In this document: positions 42,714 to 51,506 of the stretch, in pieces
How positions within the stretch are numbered: position 1 is the first letter of the stretch
Layout of the letters: every line of letters begins with the position of its first letter
NCBI GenBank assembly: GCA_019425015.1
Contig: JAHYYJ010000009.1
Coordinates: forward strand, 61,459-125,458
Direction: 5' to 3'
DNA length: 64,000 nucleotides
Origin: Collinsella sp.
GTDB lineage: Bacteria; Actinomycetota; Coriobacteriia; Coriobacteriales; Coriobacteriaceae
Made by a program: the position numbers and the translations under genes
Notes under the pieces: generated by a model
Seen by the model: the letters and a program-made list of their open reading frames with translations, nothing else
Database searches by the model: none
What the model was told of the DNA's origin: nothing

Positions 42714-43547
42714 CTAGGCCAGGATGCCGGCCGCGGAGAGGGCGATGCCGCCCACGATGGCGATCACGAGAAGCCAACCGGTGTTGACGTTCTTCTTGAT
42801 GAGCCAGTACATAAGGCCAGTGAGGCCAAGGGAAATCATCTGGGGCATCATGCCGTCCAGGATGTCCTGGATCACGACGGTGCCCTCAGCGAACTGCAGC
42901 GGGGTGGTGGCGCCGATCAGCGTAGCGATCATGCCGCCCACGGACATAAGACCCACGATGCCGCAGACATACATGAGCTTCTCCATGAGGTCGCCGCCCT
43001 GAAGCTTGCTCAGGTACTCGTGTCCGCCCTGATAGCCCATCTTGGCTGCGAACCAAGTGATCAGCACAGAGGGGACGATGGAGATGAGCATAGCCAGGAT
43101 CGGGCCCATGATGGAGCCCTGCTGAGCCAGCTGAACGCCCAGGCCAAAGGCGATAACGCGGATGGTGCCCTGGAAGAAGGAGTCACCGATGCCGGAAAGC
43201 GGACCCATGAGGGAGGTCTTGACCGCGTTGATCGAATCGGGATCGAAGTTCTCGGGATCCTTGGCGTACTCCTCCTCCATGGAGGCGGAGAGGCCCAGGA
43301 TGAAAGCGCTCGTCTGCGGGGTGCAGTTGTAGAACGCCATGTGACGGTGGTAAGCCTCTTTCTTAGCAGCGAGCTGCCTGGGGTCGGACTCATCCGGATA
43401 GAGGCGATCGAGCGTGGGAACCATGCCGTAGAGGAAGCCCATGTTCATCTGACGCTCGTAGTTCCAAGAGGCCTGGATGGCCCAGGAGCGCCAGAAGAAC
43501 TGGCTGACCTTCTTGTTCAGGGACACGTCCTTGGTTGCGGTTGCCAT
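42714..43547 (-). CDS. PTS mannose/fructose/sorbose family IID component
   Basis: A 277-residue membrane protein with the IID signature SLMGPLSGIGDSFFQGTIRV and, near the N-terminus, SWNYERQMNMGFLYGMVPTL. It forms the channel with IIC. The ATG at 43547 has GGAGGA seven bases upstream; the longer frame overlaps the IIC gene. It lies between IIC and the deglycase gene. Confidence 0.95.
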   Translation of the reverse strand: MATATKDVSLNKKVSQFFWRSWAIQASWNYERQMNMGFLYGMVPTLDRLYPDESDPRQLAAKKEAYHRHMAFYNCTPQTSAFILGLSASMEEEYAKDPENFDPDSINAVKTSLMGPLSGIGDSFFQGTIRVIAFGLGVQLAQQGSIMGPILAMLISIVPSVLITWFAAKMGYQGGHEYLSKLQGGDLMEKLMYVCGIVGLMSVGGMIATLIGATTPLQFAEGTVVIQDILDGMMPQMISLGLTGLMYWLIKKNVNTGWLLVIAIVGGIALSAAGILA

Positions 43548-43560
43548 AGTGTGTTCCTCC

Positions 43561-44355
43561 TTAGTCTTCGTCGTCTTCGAGCGGATCGTAGTCGGAATCG
43601 ACACCGGCGGCTGCATGGGAACCGTTGAACTTGAAGCCCATGAAGACGACAGCCAGGCACACACCGATCAGAGCGACCGCGATGACGGACAGGTTGAGGT
43701 AAGCGGCGAGCAGGAAACCGATGAACAGGAACGGAGTCATACCCTTCTTGATCATCATGGTGAGCAGCAGGGCCAAGCCGTAGGCGGTCATGATCTTGGT
43801 CGAAACGTTCAGACCAACGGACAGCCACTCGGGAACCATGTTGACGATGGCCTGAACCAGGTCGGTGCCAACAAAGACGGCGAGGAAGATCGGCAGGAAG
43901 TACATGACGGCGTACAGACCGGAGCCGGCGCAGATGTGCATACGGTAGGCGGTCTTGAACTTTCCGTTATCGATCGCGTTATCTGCCACATGGGTGAGGG
44001 CGGCGATGATGGAACGGAACACGATGCCGAGGAGCTGACCCAGGACGGCGACCGGGATGGCGATCGTCATGGCGGTCTCGGCGGAAGCATCGGTCAGGCA
44101 TGCGAAGGCAGCGGCCACGATGCCGCCCAGGACCATATCGGGCGGAACGGCGGCGCCGACCTGCACCAGGCCCATGGACACGAGCTCGACGGCGGCACCG
44201 ACGGCAAGGCCGGTGGGCACATCGCCCAGCAGCAGACCGACGAGCGTGGCGCCAACGAGGGGCTGCTCGAAGTTAAGACGACCGAGCAGGCGGGAGTCCC
44301 ACATGCAGAACACGCCGACGAGGCCGACGAGCACCGCACTGATGAACGTATTCAT
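43561..44355 (-). CDS. PTS mannose/fructose/sorbose family IIC component
   Basis: A 264-residue membrane protein with about eight hydrophobic segments and the EIIC patterns QPLVGATLVGLLLGDVPTG and AAVELVSMGLVQVGAAVPPD. The tail is acidic. AAAGGAG lies upstream of the ATG. It is 13 bases from IID and about 36 bases from EIIAB. Confidence 0.95.
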   Translation of the reverse strand: MNTFISAVLVGLVGVFCMWDSRLLGRLNFEQPLVGATLVGLLLGDVPTGLAVGAAVELVSMGLVQVGAAVPPDMVLGGIVAAAFACLTDASAETAMTIAIPVAVLGQLLGIVFRSIIAALTHVADNAIDNGKFKTAYRMHICAGSGLYAVMYFLPIFLAVFVGTDLVQAIVNMVPEWLSVGLNVSTKIMTAYGLALLLTMMIKKGMTPFLFIGFLLAAYLNLSVIAVALIGVCLAVVFMGFKFNGSHAAAGVDSDYDPLEDDED

Positions 44356-44391
44356 ACCCTTCTCCTTTCAGTCAGGCAAATGCCTGGTTGA

Positions 44392-45315
44392 TTACAGCTT
44401 GGCGTCGATGTCGACGCTCTGATACGTAGGGGTCTGCTGGACGTAGAGCTTGATGCCCATGTCGAGCAGCTGGTTGACGTCGGCCTTCTGGGTGGCGTCG
44501 AAGAAGACGGAGCTGTCCTTGCCGCCGACCTGCTCGGCACCGTCGTGGTTGGCGGTGGCGCCCAGGTTGATGGCGTCGAGCTTGTAGCCCTGGCAGAACT
44601 GCAGCATCTCGGCAGTGTTGCCAAAGACGAACATGACGCGCTCGCCGAGGGTGTTGAGCTTGTCCATCTTGGCGAGGGCACGCTCGACGGTGAAGACGTT
44701 CAGGCGCACGCCCTGGGGCTTGGCCAGCTTAAGAGCGCCCTTCTTGATGTCATCGTTGGCAGCAGCGTTGTCGACGACGATGATGCGCTCGGCCTGAACC
44801 TTGGTGGTCCAGGTAAAGACGACCTGGCCGTGCAGCAGACGGTAGTCAAGACGTGCGAGGACGATCTTGGCGGGACCGGAGCTGTGACGGGACGCCTTGG
44901 CCTTCTTGGCGGGAGCCGCGGCGACCTCGACCGGTGCGTTGGGGTTGGTCAGACCGGTGCGGGCCTCGTTGATGAGGGCCGCGAGCTCGGCACCCTTGAC
45001 GGGGGCGGGGCTCATGGCAAGCGTCAGTGCCAGCGGAATGTTGAAACCGCTGATCACCGTGAATGCTGCACCGTTGCGGGAAAGCTCGACCATGCTGTTG
45101 TTGACCGAGCTGCCGAGCATATCGGTCAGCACATAGACGGTGTCGTCCGCGTTGAACGTGGCGATCATAGCGTCCACCTTATTGGTGATGGGCTCCTTGT
45201 CGTCACGAGCAAGCGACACGACGTGGACGTTCGACACGTCGCCGAGAACCATCTCGAGCGTGTCTTTGGCGCCTGCGGCCAGGCCGCCATGAGATGCGAG
45301 AATGATCTGATTCAT
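44392..45315 (-). CDS. PTS mannose/fructose/sorbose family EIIAB fusion
   Basis: A 307-residue protein with EIIA (1-120, His9 in ILASHGGLAAG) and EIIB (about 148-307, His162 in DYRLLHGQV) joined by an Ala/Pro/Lys-rich linker. It carries phosphate from HPr to the sugar. The other PTS in this window has the two domains as separate proteins. GGAGGAGG lies upstream of the ATG, indicating strong translation. It is the first gene of the second PTS operon. Confidence 0.95.
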   Translation of the reverse strand: MNQIILASHGGLAAGAKDTLEMVLGDVSNVHVVSLARDDKEPITNKVDAMIATFNADDTVYVLTDMLGSSVNNSMVELSRNGAAFTVISGFNIPLALTLAMSPAPVKGAELAALINEARTGLTNPNAPVEVAAAPAKKAKASRHSSGPAKIVLARLDYRLLHGQVVFTWTTKVQAERIIVVDNAAANDDIKKGALKLAKPQGVRLNVFTVERALAKMDKLNTLGERVMFVFGNTAEMLQFCQGYKLDAINLGATANHDGAEQVGGKDSSVFFDATQKADVNQLLDMGIKLYVQQTPTYQSVDIDAKL

Positions 45316-45331
45316 CTTGCCTCCTCCTTTT

Positions 45332-45360
45332 CGTTATGGTCATTATAACGTCTTATACGT
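45332..45360. promoter_or_regulatory. Putative operator of the second PTS operon
   Basis: CGTTAT and ATAACG form an inverted repeat with a seven-base spacer. CGTTATGGTCATTATA here matches CGTTATAGTCGTTATA at 46622-46637 in 14 of 16 positions. It lies about 20-45 bases before the EIIAB start, a place where binding would block initiation. Confidence 0.5.
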
Positions 45361-45498
45361 TGCTTATATTGATAATTAGTATATAAACCGTTCGCGGGTG
45401 AAAAACGACCGTTGGCGGGCTTAACGTACTTGAAACGTTGGGGCTGGGTAGGCCGGCGCTGACTGGATAACCCCAGGTCGGACGCCGCGCGCAATCCC

Positions 45499-46581
45499 CT
45501 ATCGCACGAAGTACCAGGGGCTTTCCTGCACGGTGGGCTCCAGCGTAATGCCCGTGCGCTCGCGGAACAGATCCATGTCCTGCGATTTCTCCGTCCACCA
45601 CGCGTTGGGCTTAAAGGTCATGCTCTCAACGACATGGCCGACAAACACACTGTTGCGCAGCTTGGAAAAGTCGGTGTTCATGATCACGATGGACGCGAGC
45701 ACCAAAACGATGCCCAGAACCTTGATCGCACCGGCGGGCTCGGCGTAGACACCAATGCCCAGCAGTACGGTGACGACTGTCTCGAATGACATTACGACGG
45801 GAACTTTCGACGTCTCGAGCCCCATGGACAGACCCTGCATATATAAGATGTAAGCCACGGCTGTGGGGATGAGTCCAAAGCCAAGGAACAGCAGCAGCAG
45901 CTGTGGCGACATTGCCGCGGCGACATCCGGCCACGGAGCCGCGATAGCTGCCATAACCGCACCGCCAAAAACAAAGCCCCAAAACGTGACAGCCAGCGGG
46001 TGGACCGTCTTGGTTGCTATCCGGCTAAACACCGCGAGCGACGCACCACAAAGGCCTGCAATCACGCCCGACGTGACGCCCCAAACCGAAAAATGAAAAC
46101 CGGAAAGGTCGCCATTGGTCACCGCAAGCACGCAGCCAACGATGTTAAAGACAATGGCGATGAGTTTGTTGAGGGTCACGCCCTCGCGATAGAGTACGCG
46201 GCCGAGCGCGACGCCAAACACCGGCGACGTGTAGAGCAGCACCGATGCCGTGGACATGCCCACCTCGCGCATGCACTCGTAATAGCAGGTGTTGGCGGCA
46301 GCCAAACCGACGATACCGACAAGCGCGCAGGAAACAAGCTCTTTAGGGCTTGCCTTGAACAGGGTCAGCGGACCCTGAGCCACGGTAGACCCCTCACCCG
46401 GACGGCAGCCCATAAACATCAGGACCGGCGCCAAGATAAGCGCTCCGACCAACAAGCGAAAGGCAGCCATGCTCTGGGACGAAACGCCCATGGCCGAGAT
46501 GCCGTTTACAAAGATTCCGATGCTGCCCCACATAAGCGCGGCGATCAGCACCAGCACATAGCCCAGATTGCTTTTCTTCAA
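45499..46581 (-). CDS. EamA/DMT-family transporter
   Basis: A 360-residue transporter with ten membrane helices, starting at the TTG at 46581 (first residues MKKSNLGYVLVLIAALMWG), which has GGAGG five bases upstream. A GTG further upstream has no site. The repeats carry ALMWGSIGIFV and SSVIYILYMQ-like EamA motifs. It lies beside the second PTS operon and shares an upstream motif with it, so it could export an amine or amino acid freed by the deglycases. That role is inference. Confidence 0.87.
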   Translation of the reverse strand: MKKSNLGYVLVLIAALMWGSIGIFVNGISAMGVSSQSMAAFRLLVGALILAPVLMFMGCRPGEGSTVAQGPLTLFKASPKELVSCALVGIVGLAAANTCYYECMREVGMSTASVLLYTSPVFGVALGRVLYREGVTLNKLIAIVFNIVGCVLAVTNGDLSGFHFSVWGVTSGVIAGLCGASLAVFSRIATKTVHPLAVTFWGFVFGGAVMAAIAAPWPDVAAAMSPQLLLLFLGFGLIPTAVAYILYMQGLSMGLETSKVPVVMSFETVVTVLLGIGVYAEPAGAIKVLGIVLVLASIVIMNTDFSKLRNSVFVGHVVESMTFKPNAWWTEKSQDMDLFRERTGITLEPTVQESPWYFVR

Positions 46582-46620
46582 CGCAGCCTCCTCGGTATTG
46601 TTTCCAATATGTTTCACACT

Positions 46621-46640
46621 ACGTTATAGTCGTTATATAC
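46621..46640. promoter_or_regulatory. Putative operator upstream of the EamA gene
   Basis: ACGTTATAGTCGTTATATAC carries the same core as the sites at 24860, 39320 and 45332. It lies 40-60 bases before the TTG start. Confidence 0.45.
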
Positions 46641-46720
46641 ATTTTTCAAGGCACAAATCGGCGAACGGGAAATCTCTAGACAAAGGAAGTGTCCCGCCAG
46701 CCACGGTATCGTCGATGTTT

Positions 46721-46846
46721 TGGCAATGTCAGCGAAAACCCGCCAGAGCGAGCAAGGTGCCTTGAAGTGAGGCGGCATTGACCTTCTGGTCATGCCGCCG
46801 AAGCTGAAAGGCAGATTGCCGCTCTGGCGGGCTTGCAGCGTCGGCC
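46721..46846 (-). ncRNA. R3 structured element, copy C
   Basis: P1 is CCCGCCAGAGCG/CGCTCTGGCGGG, P2 is GCCTT/AAGGC, and P3 is GGCGGCA/TGCCGCC extended by TGACC/GGTCA. The conserved words match copies A and B. A further hairpin (GTTACGGCGTTT/AAACGCCGTAAC, 46849-46875) lies between it and the deglycase stop at 46875. Confidence 0.7.
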
Positions 46847-46874
46847 GGTTACGGCGTTTGGTAAAACGCCGTAA

Positions 46875-47867
46875 CTAATACTCAAGCTTCCACATGTAGC
46901 GGCGCGTCATGTAGTCCTTGTGGGTGACGGCAGAGAGCGCGCGCATGTACACGTTGTTGAGGATCGGGGCAAAGATCAGGTGGTTGAAGTACTCGCTCAC
47001 GCTGTCCTTGATGTCGTTGAGGCCGAGCTCCTTGGCGTCGAGCTGGTAGACGCGCTCGCCACCGTACTGATTGACAAAACGGATGCCGCGCTCGTCGTTG
47101 CAGCGGCTGCGGCCGACGCTGATGAGCTGGAACAGCGAGGTACGCTTGTCCAGAATCTCGAAGGGGCCGTGGAAGAAGTCGCAGGTGTTGATGGTGCAGG
47201 AGTCGATCTGCAGCATCTCCTGCACGTTGCAGATGCTAAAGACGTAGGCGGCACCAAAGAGCGGGCCCTGGGCCATGACGTTGATGCAAGGCTTGTCGGC
47301 GTTCTGCTCGGCCCACTTAGCAGCGAGCGGACGGGTGTACTCGACGGCCTTGCGATAGATGGGGTCGACCAAGTCGAACGCGGCCATAGCGGTCTCGTAC
47401 TCGGCATAGCCCTCGGTCTGCTGCGTGAGCTCCATGGCGATCATGGTCACGACGGCGGAGTTGGTGCGCCCCATGCAAGACTTGTCAACGGCCAAGCTGT
47501 CGTACTGGATCTTGTAGTCGCAGACCTCGGTGAGGCCGGACTCGTCAACATAGATGGCGATGGTGCTGGCGCCGTGATCCTTGGCGACCTGAGCGGCGGC
47601 GATGGTCTCCTTGGTGCCGCGCATGGACACGACGACGGCCAGGGTGTTCTCGTTGACGTAGGCCGGGGTGGCGTGCACAAACTCGTTGCTGGTGTAGCTG
47701 GAGCTCACGACCTGCGTGGCCTCGTGCTCCATAAAGTACTGGGCAGGATAGTTGCCGCCGTTGGATCCGCCGGCGCCGATCCACACAACGCGCTTGATGC
47801 CGCCCTTGTCTGCCTTGTCAGCCAAAACCTGGGAGACGACATCCTTAACCTGTTCCTGAGTAGTCAT
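46875..47867 (-). CDS. FrlB-like deglycase (SIS domain), divergent member
   Basis: A 330-residue SIS protein. QEML carries Glu217 and FFHG His233, the catalytic spacing. The C-terminus is MTRRYMWKLEY. The phosphosugar loop, however, reads SMRGTKETIA and lacks the SxSGxT form seen in the other three, so its substrate may differ. It is divergent from a gntR gene at 48073 and probably controlled by it. AAAGG lies nine bases before the ATG. Confidence 0.85.
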   Translation of the reverse strand: MTTQEQVKDVVSQVLADKADKGGIKRVVWIGAGGSNGGNYPAQYFMEHEATQVVSSSYTSNEFVHATPAYVNENTLAVVVSMRGTKETIAAAQVAKDHGASTIAIYVDESGLTEVCDYKIQYDSLAVDKSCMGRTNSAVVTMIAMELTQQTEGYAEYETAMAAFDLVDPIYRKAVEYTRPLAAKWAEQNADKPCINVMAQGPLFGAAYVFSICNVQEMLQIDSCTINTCDFFHGPFEILDKRTSLFQLISVGRSRCNDERGIRFVNQYGGERVYQLDAKELGLNDIKDSVSEYFNHLIFAPILNNVYMRALSAVTHKDYMTRRYMWKLEY

Positions 47868-48028
47868 CGTGCATCAGCCTTTCTTCTCGTTTGATGCTCT
47901 TGATGGAATACAAGTTACATACATGTTTTCGTTATGTCGACTAGTTGTATGCTATATTTGTCCTAGATATTTTGCTGGTAAAGTTTTCGGCAATCCATTA
48001 TCAGCGGTTTTGTTGTCATGTTGGATAC

Positions 48029-48048
48029 ATGCTTGGTTCAGTAAGCAT
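48029..48048. promoter_or_regulatory. Inverted repeat in the divergent region, possible operator
   Basis: ATGCTT and AAGCAT are separated by eight bases. The words GGATACA, GCATACAGG and AGATACAGG cluster just here, between the deglycase gene and its divergent regulator. It is about 25 bases upstream of the gntR start. Confidence 0.45.
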
Positions 48049-48072
48049 ACAGGTTAGATACAGGTTGTTCGC

Positions 48073-48795
48073 ATGAGCACTTCGTCGAAAAAGAACTTGG
48101 CCCAATACGAGCGTCTGGCGGGTACGCTGCGTGACCGCATCGCCGCCGGCATCTACGCGTGCGGAGACAAGCTGCCGTCCGAGATGGAGCTCATGGGCGA
48201 ATCGGGCCTGTCGCGCAGCACTGTGCGTCACGCGCTTAAGGTACTTGTTGACGAGGGTCTGGTTCGCACCGAGCGCGGACGCGGCGCCTTTGTGGCCGAC
48301 ACGCCGGCCCTCCACGAGAACAACCTGGTGTTTTCGAGCTATACCAAGCAGGTCGAAGGCCAGGGTATGAAGCCCACCACGCGCACGGTGGACTCGGGCT
48401 TTGCCAAAGCAATGGGAAGCGTGGCCAAGTTCTTTGACGCTAGCGTGGGCAGCAAGCTTGTCAAACTTGTCCGCCTGCGTTACCTGGACGATGCGCCACT
48501 GTGCCTGGAGACCACCTATTTGCCGCCAAGCTTTGGGTCGCTCATCGATCGCGATATCAACGGTTCGCTCTACGCCACGCTGCGCCAAGAATTCCATCGC
48601 GCGCCGGCACAGGGACATAAGACCTTTGAGGTGTGCTATGCCTCGCAAAACGAGGCGTTTTTGCTCAACGTTGAGCGCGGGCAGGCGCTGATCCTGATCA
48701 CCGACTACGTCTACGACACCGACGGTCGCCCGCTCCATGTCTCCAAGCGCATCCAACGGACCGACCGCGCCAAATACACCGAGCCCATCGGCTAA
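48073..48795 (+). CDS. GntR/HutC-family transcriptional regulator
   Basis: A 240-residue regulator with winged helix (KLPSEMELMGESGLSRSTVR, about 32-51) and UTRA domain. It is transcribed divergently from the deglycase gene at 46875, the usual arrangement for a local repressor. The three other GntR proteins in the window have similar length. The ribosome-binding site is weak. It ends in an R5 hairpin. Confidence 0.9.
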   Translation: MSTSSKKNLAQYERLAGTLRDRIAAGIYACGDKLPSEMELMGESGLSRSTVRHALKVLVDEGLVRTERGRGAFVADTPALHENNLVFSSYTKQVEGQGMKPTTRTVDSGFAKAMGSVAKFFDASVGSKLVKLVRLRYLDDAPLCLETTYLPPSFGSLIDRDINGSLYATLRQEFHRAPAQGHKTFEVCYASQNEAFLLNVERGQALILITDYVYDTDGRPLHVSKRIQRTDRAKYTEPIG

Positions 48796-48831
48796 CCTGC
48801 CAAAATAAACCTGTCCCTAAATGGTAGGTTT
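48794..48831. repeat. R5 hairpin
   Basis: AACCTGCCAAAA and ATGGTAGGTTT pair around TAAACCTGTCCCT. It lies between two convergent genes and overlaps both ends. Confidence 0.6.
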
Positions 48832-49407
48832 AGGAAGGTCGGGGAACCAGGTTGGTTTGGGCTGGTTGGGGGTGCGCTCGGCCAGGACCAGCTCCATCCA
48901 GCACATGTCGTACCAGCGACCGAACTTTTGGGCGCAGCGGTCGAAGGCTCCCACCAGGCGATATCCCATATGGGCATGGAAATCCTGGCTGTTGTGCGTC
49001 AGGTACTCGTCGTCCTTGTCGTGCGGCACGGCGATGAGCGCGCACATGTTGGTGATGCCCATCGCGACCAGGCACTGCTTGAGCGCGTCGTGCAACCTGC
49101 GACCCAGTCCGCCGTGGCGCACGTCACGCGCCAGGTAGATCGATGTCTCGACCGACCAGTCGTACGCCTCGCGGCTGTTGAGCGGACTCACATAGGCATA
49201 GCCTACCGGGCGCCCGTCCAGCTCCATCACCAGATACGGATAGCGCTTGAGTGTACGCTCGATGCGCCCGGCGAACTCCTCAACGCTCGGCACCTCGTAT
49301 TCGCAGGTAATCGCCGTCTGGCGCACATATGGCTCATAGATGGCAAGCAACGCCGGCGCATCGTCGGGCGTCGCCAGGCGAATCGTCGGCTCGGACATCT
49401 CGGTCAT
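48817..49407 (-). CDS. GNAT-family N-acetyltransferase
   Basis: A 196-residue cytoplasmic acetyltransferase of the phosphinothricin acetyltransferase type. SIYLARDVRHGGLGRRLHDA (about 95-115) is the acetyl-CoA pyrophosphate loop with R-x2-G-x-G/R. SQDFHAHMGY near residue 150 is the family C-terminal motif. The substrate is probably an amino acid or a related amine. The ATG at 49407 has AAGGG four bases upstream. It is separated from ltaE by a terminator. Confidence 0.88.
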   Translation of the reverse strand: MTEMSEPTIRLATPDDAPALLAIYEPYVRQTAITCEYEVPSVEEFAGRIERTLKRYPYLVMELDGRPVGYAYVSPLNSREAYDWSVETSIYLARDVRHGGLGRRLHDALKQCLVAMGITNMCALIAVPHDKDDEYLTHNSQDFHAHMGYRLVGAFDRCAQKFGRWYDMCWMELVLAERTPNQPKPTWFPDLPKPTI

Positions 49408-49430
49408 ACAACCCTTCTCCCTCAAAAGCA

Positions 49431-49468
49431 AAGGCCGCCCTGCGCCAAACCCAGGCGTAGGACGGCCC
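49431..49468 (-). terminator. Terminator of ltaE
   Basis: On the minus strand GGGCCGTCCTACGCC and GGCGCAGGGCGGCCT form a stem (with mismatches) followed by TTGCTTTTG. Confidence 0.75.
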
Positions 49469-49484
49469 TCGTCATTGCATCAAG

Positions 49485-50510
49485 CTACAGGACAGCCGCC
49501 AACGCGTCGATGTCCTCCTGCGTCGTGGCCCAGCTGGTGCAAAAGCGCACCACCGTATGGGTCTCGTCGTACTTTTCCCAGTACTCGATCGAGGCGTGCT
49601 CGCGAATGCGGGCCATATCCTCGTTGGGCAGAATCACAAACTGCTGGTTTGTGGGCGTCTCCAAAAAGAACTGGTAGCCGCGCTCGTGCAGCACTCGACG
49701 AAGCGCCTGAGCCGTCTCGATCGCCTGGCGACCAATCTCAAAATACAGGCCGTCGGTAAAGAGCGCCTCAAACTGCACGCCCGTCAGGCGGCCCTTGGCC
49801 AACAACGCACCGTGCTGCTTAATGCGCGGAATGGGATGCGCCGGAGCGTGCATGCCGCAAAACACCACGGCCTCGCCGCAAAGCGCGCCGCACTTGGTGC
49901 CGCCGATGTAGAACACATCGCACAGCTGTGCCAGCTCGGGCAGGGTGATGTCGCACTCGTCGGCTGCCAGCGCATAGGCCAGTCGGGCGCCATCCACAAA
50001 CAGCGGAATCTCGCGCTTCTGGCACACCGCGTGAATCGCCGCGAGCTCGGCCTTGGAGTACAGCGTGCCGTACTCAGTCGATAGACTCACGTACACGGCG
50101 CCCGGGAATACCGTGTGCTCGTAGCTCTCGTTTTCGTAGAACACCTGGATATAGTTCTCGAGATCCTCGGCATGCATCTTGCCCTCGTAGCCGGGAATGG
50201 TGAGCACCTTGTGGCCACCAAACTCGATGGCACCAGCCTCGTGGCAGGCAACGTGGCCGGTCTCGGCGGCAACAACGCCCTCGTAGGGCGCGAGCAGCAT
50301 GTCGATCACCGTCGCGTTGGCCTGTGTGCCGCCTACCAGGAAAAATACGTCGGCATCGGGAGCCTGACAGGCCTCACGAATGAGCTGCTTGGCGCGCTCG
50401 GTGTGTGCATCGGTACCGTAGCCGGGCTGCGGCTCCATATTGGTGTCGACGAGCGCCTGCAGCACTGCCGGATGTGCGCCGTGGGAATAGTCATTGTTGA
50501 ACGCGAGCAT
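49485..50510 (-). CDS. ltaE: Low-specificity L-threonine aldolase
   Basis: A 341-residue PLP enzyme that splits threonine or allo-threonine to glycine and acetaldehyde. Lys206 in YIGGTKCGALCGE holds PLP, and Asp173 in FVDGARLAYA contacts the ring nitrogen. The N-terminus FNNDYSHGAHPAVLQAL is typical of bacterial aldolases of this group. AGAGGA lies upstream of the ATG. It is followed by a terminator. Confidence 0.93.
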   Translation of the reverse strand: MLAFNNDYSHGAHPAVLQALVDTNMEPQPGYGTDAHTERAKQLIREACQAPDADVFFLVGGTQANATVIDMLLAPYEGVVAAETGHVACHEAGAIEFGGHKVLTIPGYEGKMHAEDLENYIQVFYENESYEHTVFPGAVYVSLSTEYGTLYSKAELAAIHAVCQKREIPLFVDGARLAYALAADECDITLPELAQLCDVFYIGGTKCGALCGEAVVFCGMHAPAHPIPRIKQHGALLAKGRLTGVQFEALFTDGLYFEIGRQAIETAQALRRVLHERGYQFFLETPTNQQFVILPNEDMARIREHASIEYWEKYDETHTVVRFCTSWATTQEDIDALAAVL

Positions 50511-50555
50511 GGTAATCCTCTCTAGCCGGGCGCGGGCCCGATGATTGAGCTGGGG

Positions 50556-51419
50556 CTATTGTACGCCGCCCGGATAGGCAATGCGCGCGGCAAAGCACTC
50601 GAGCGCCAGCACCAGGGCAAAGCCGCAGCTTACGTCACTCAAAAAGTGCGCGCCGATCACGATGCGACCAAAGGCGACGAGCGCCGCAGCCACAGCGGCG
50701 ACCCAAAAGACCACGCGGCGGCGCGACGGCTTTTCCGTAAAGGCCGCCGCGGGAAGCCCGGCGAGCATAAGACCGATCGCCGCGTGCGCCGTGTGCCCGC
50801 TCGCAAACGACTTAAAGCCGTCCTTGATCACGCCGGCGGCGATATAGGCCCACTTGTCGGGGTTGCCGATCACCCACCACGGCTGAAAATTGAGCCCCGG
50901 CGTGACCTCGATCACGCGCATGCGCGGGCGCGACCACAGCGGCTTGACGATCACGTTGAGGATGATGGCCTGGGCGACCCACACGGCAAGCACCATCAAC
51001 GCCCAGCGCGTGAGTTCGTCGGGATCGGTGTCGCGTGTGAGGCGGTAGGCGATAAGGTTGGCAGCGATGACCAGCACAAACGTCAGCACCAGCTGAAACG
51101 CGATGAGCTTGCCGCCGACGCGCAGCGATCCGATAATCTCGTAGCCGACCAGGCCCACGTTGACCAGAACGCCCAGCGCGGCGAGCCACTTGCTTGCCTT
51201 GGAATCGGGGCGCACCGCTCGCACGAGCATAACGCCCGCGATGCTCGCCGTCAGCTCAAACGGTAGCTCGCCAGCAGCCTCGACAAAGCGGCCAAACAGG
51301 CTAGACGAGTTGAACAGCGCGCTCGAGACCTGATAATCGAAGAAGCTGCCCACGCCCAAACAAAGGCACAGGACAACCGCGATAATGGCGGCATCTTTCT
51401 TATAGATGTATCCGAACAT
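50556..51419 (-). CDS. PAP2-family membrane phosphatase
   Basis: A 287-residue membrane protein with about six to seven helices. The three PAP2 motifs are KPLWSRPR, SFASGHTAH and GRIVIGAHFLSDV, giving the catalytic His pair and Arg/Lys phosphate ligands. It would dephosphorylate undecaprenyl pyrophosphate or another lipid phosphate at the outer face. The ATG at 51419 has AAAGGA four bases upstream; the longer frame has no site. It is followed closely by ltaE in the same direction. Confidence 0.9.
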   Translation of the reverse strand: MFGYIYKKDAAIIAVVLCLCLGVGSFFDYQVSSALFNSSSLFGRFVEAAGELPFELTASIAGVMLVRAVRPDSKASKWLAALGVLVNVGLVGYEIIGSLRVGGKLIAFQLVLTFVLVIAANLIAYRLTRDTDPDELTRWALMVLAVWVAQAIILNVIVKPLWSRPRMRVIEVTPGLNFQPWWVIGNPDKWAYIAAGVIKDGFKSFASGHTAHAAIGLMLAGLPAAAFTEKPSRRRVVFWVAAVAAALVAFGRIVIGAHFLSDVSCGFALVLALECFAARIAYPGGVQ

Positions 51420-51506
51420 GCTTTCCTTTCGGTCGGACGAAGGGTCGACCCGCAACGTGGTGGGACAAAAACTACTGATAACTTTGTCCCATAAATACCC
51501 TTACAG

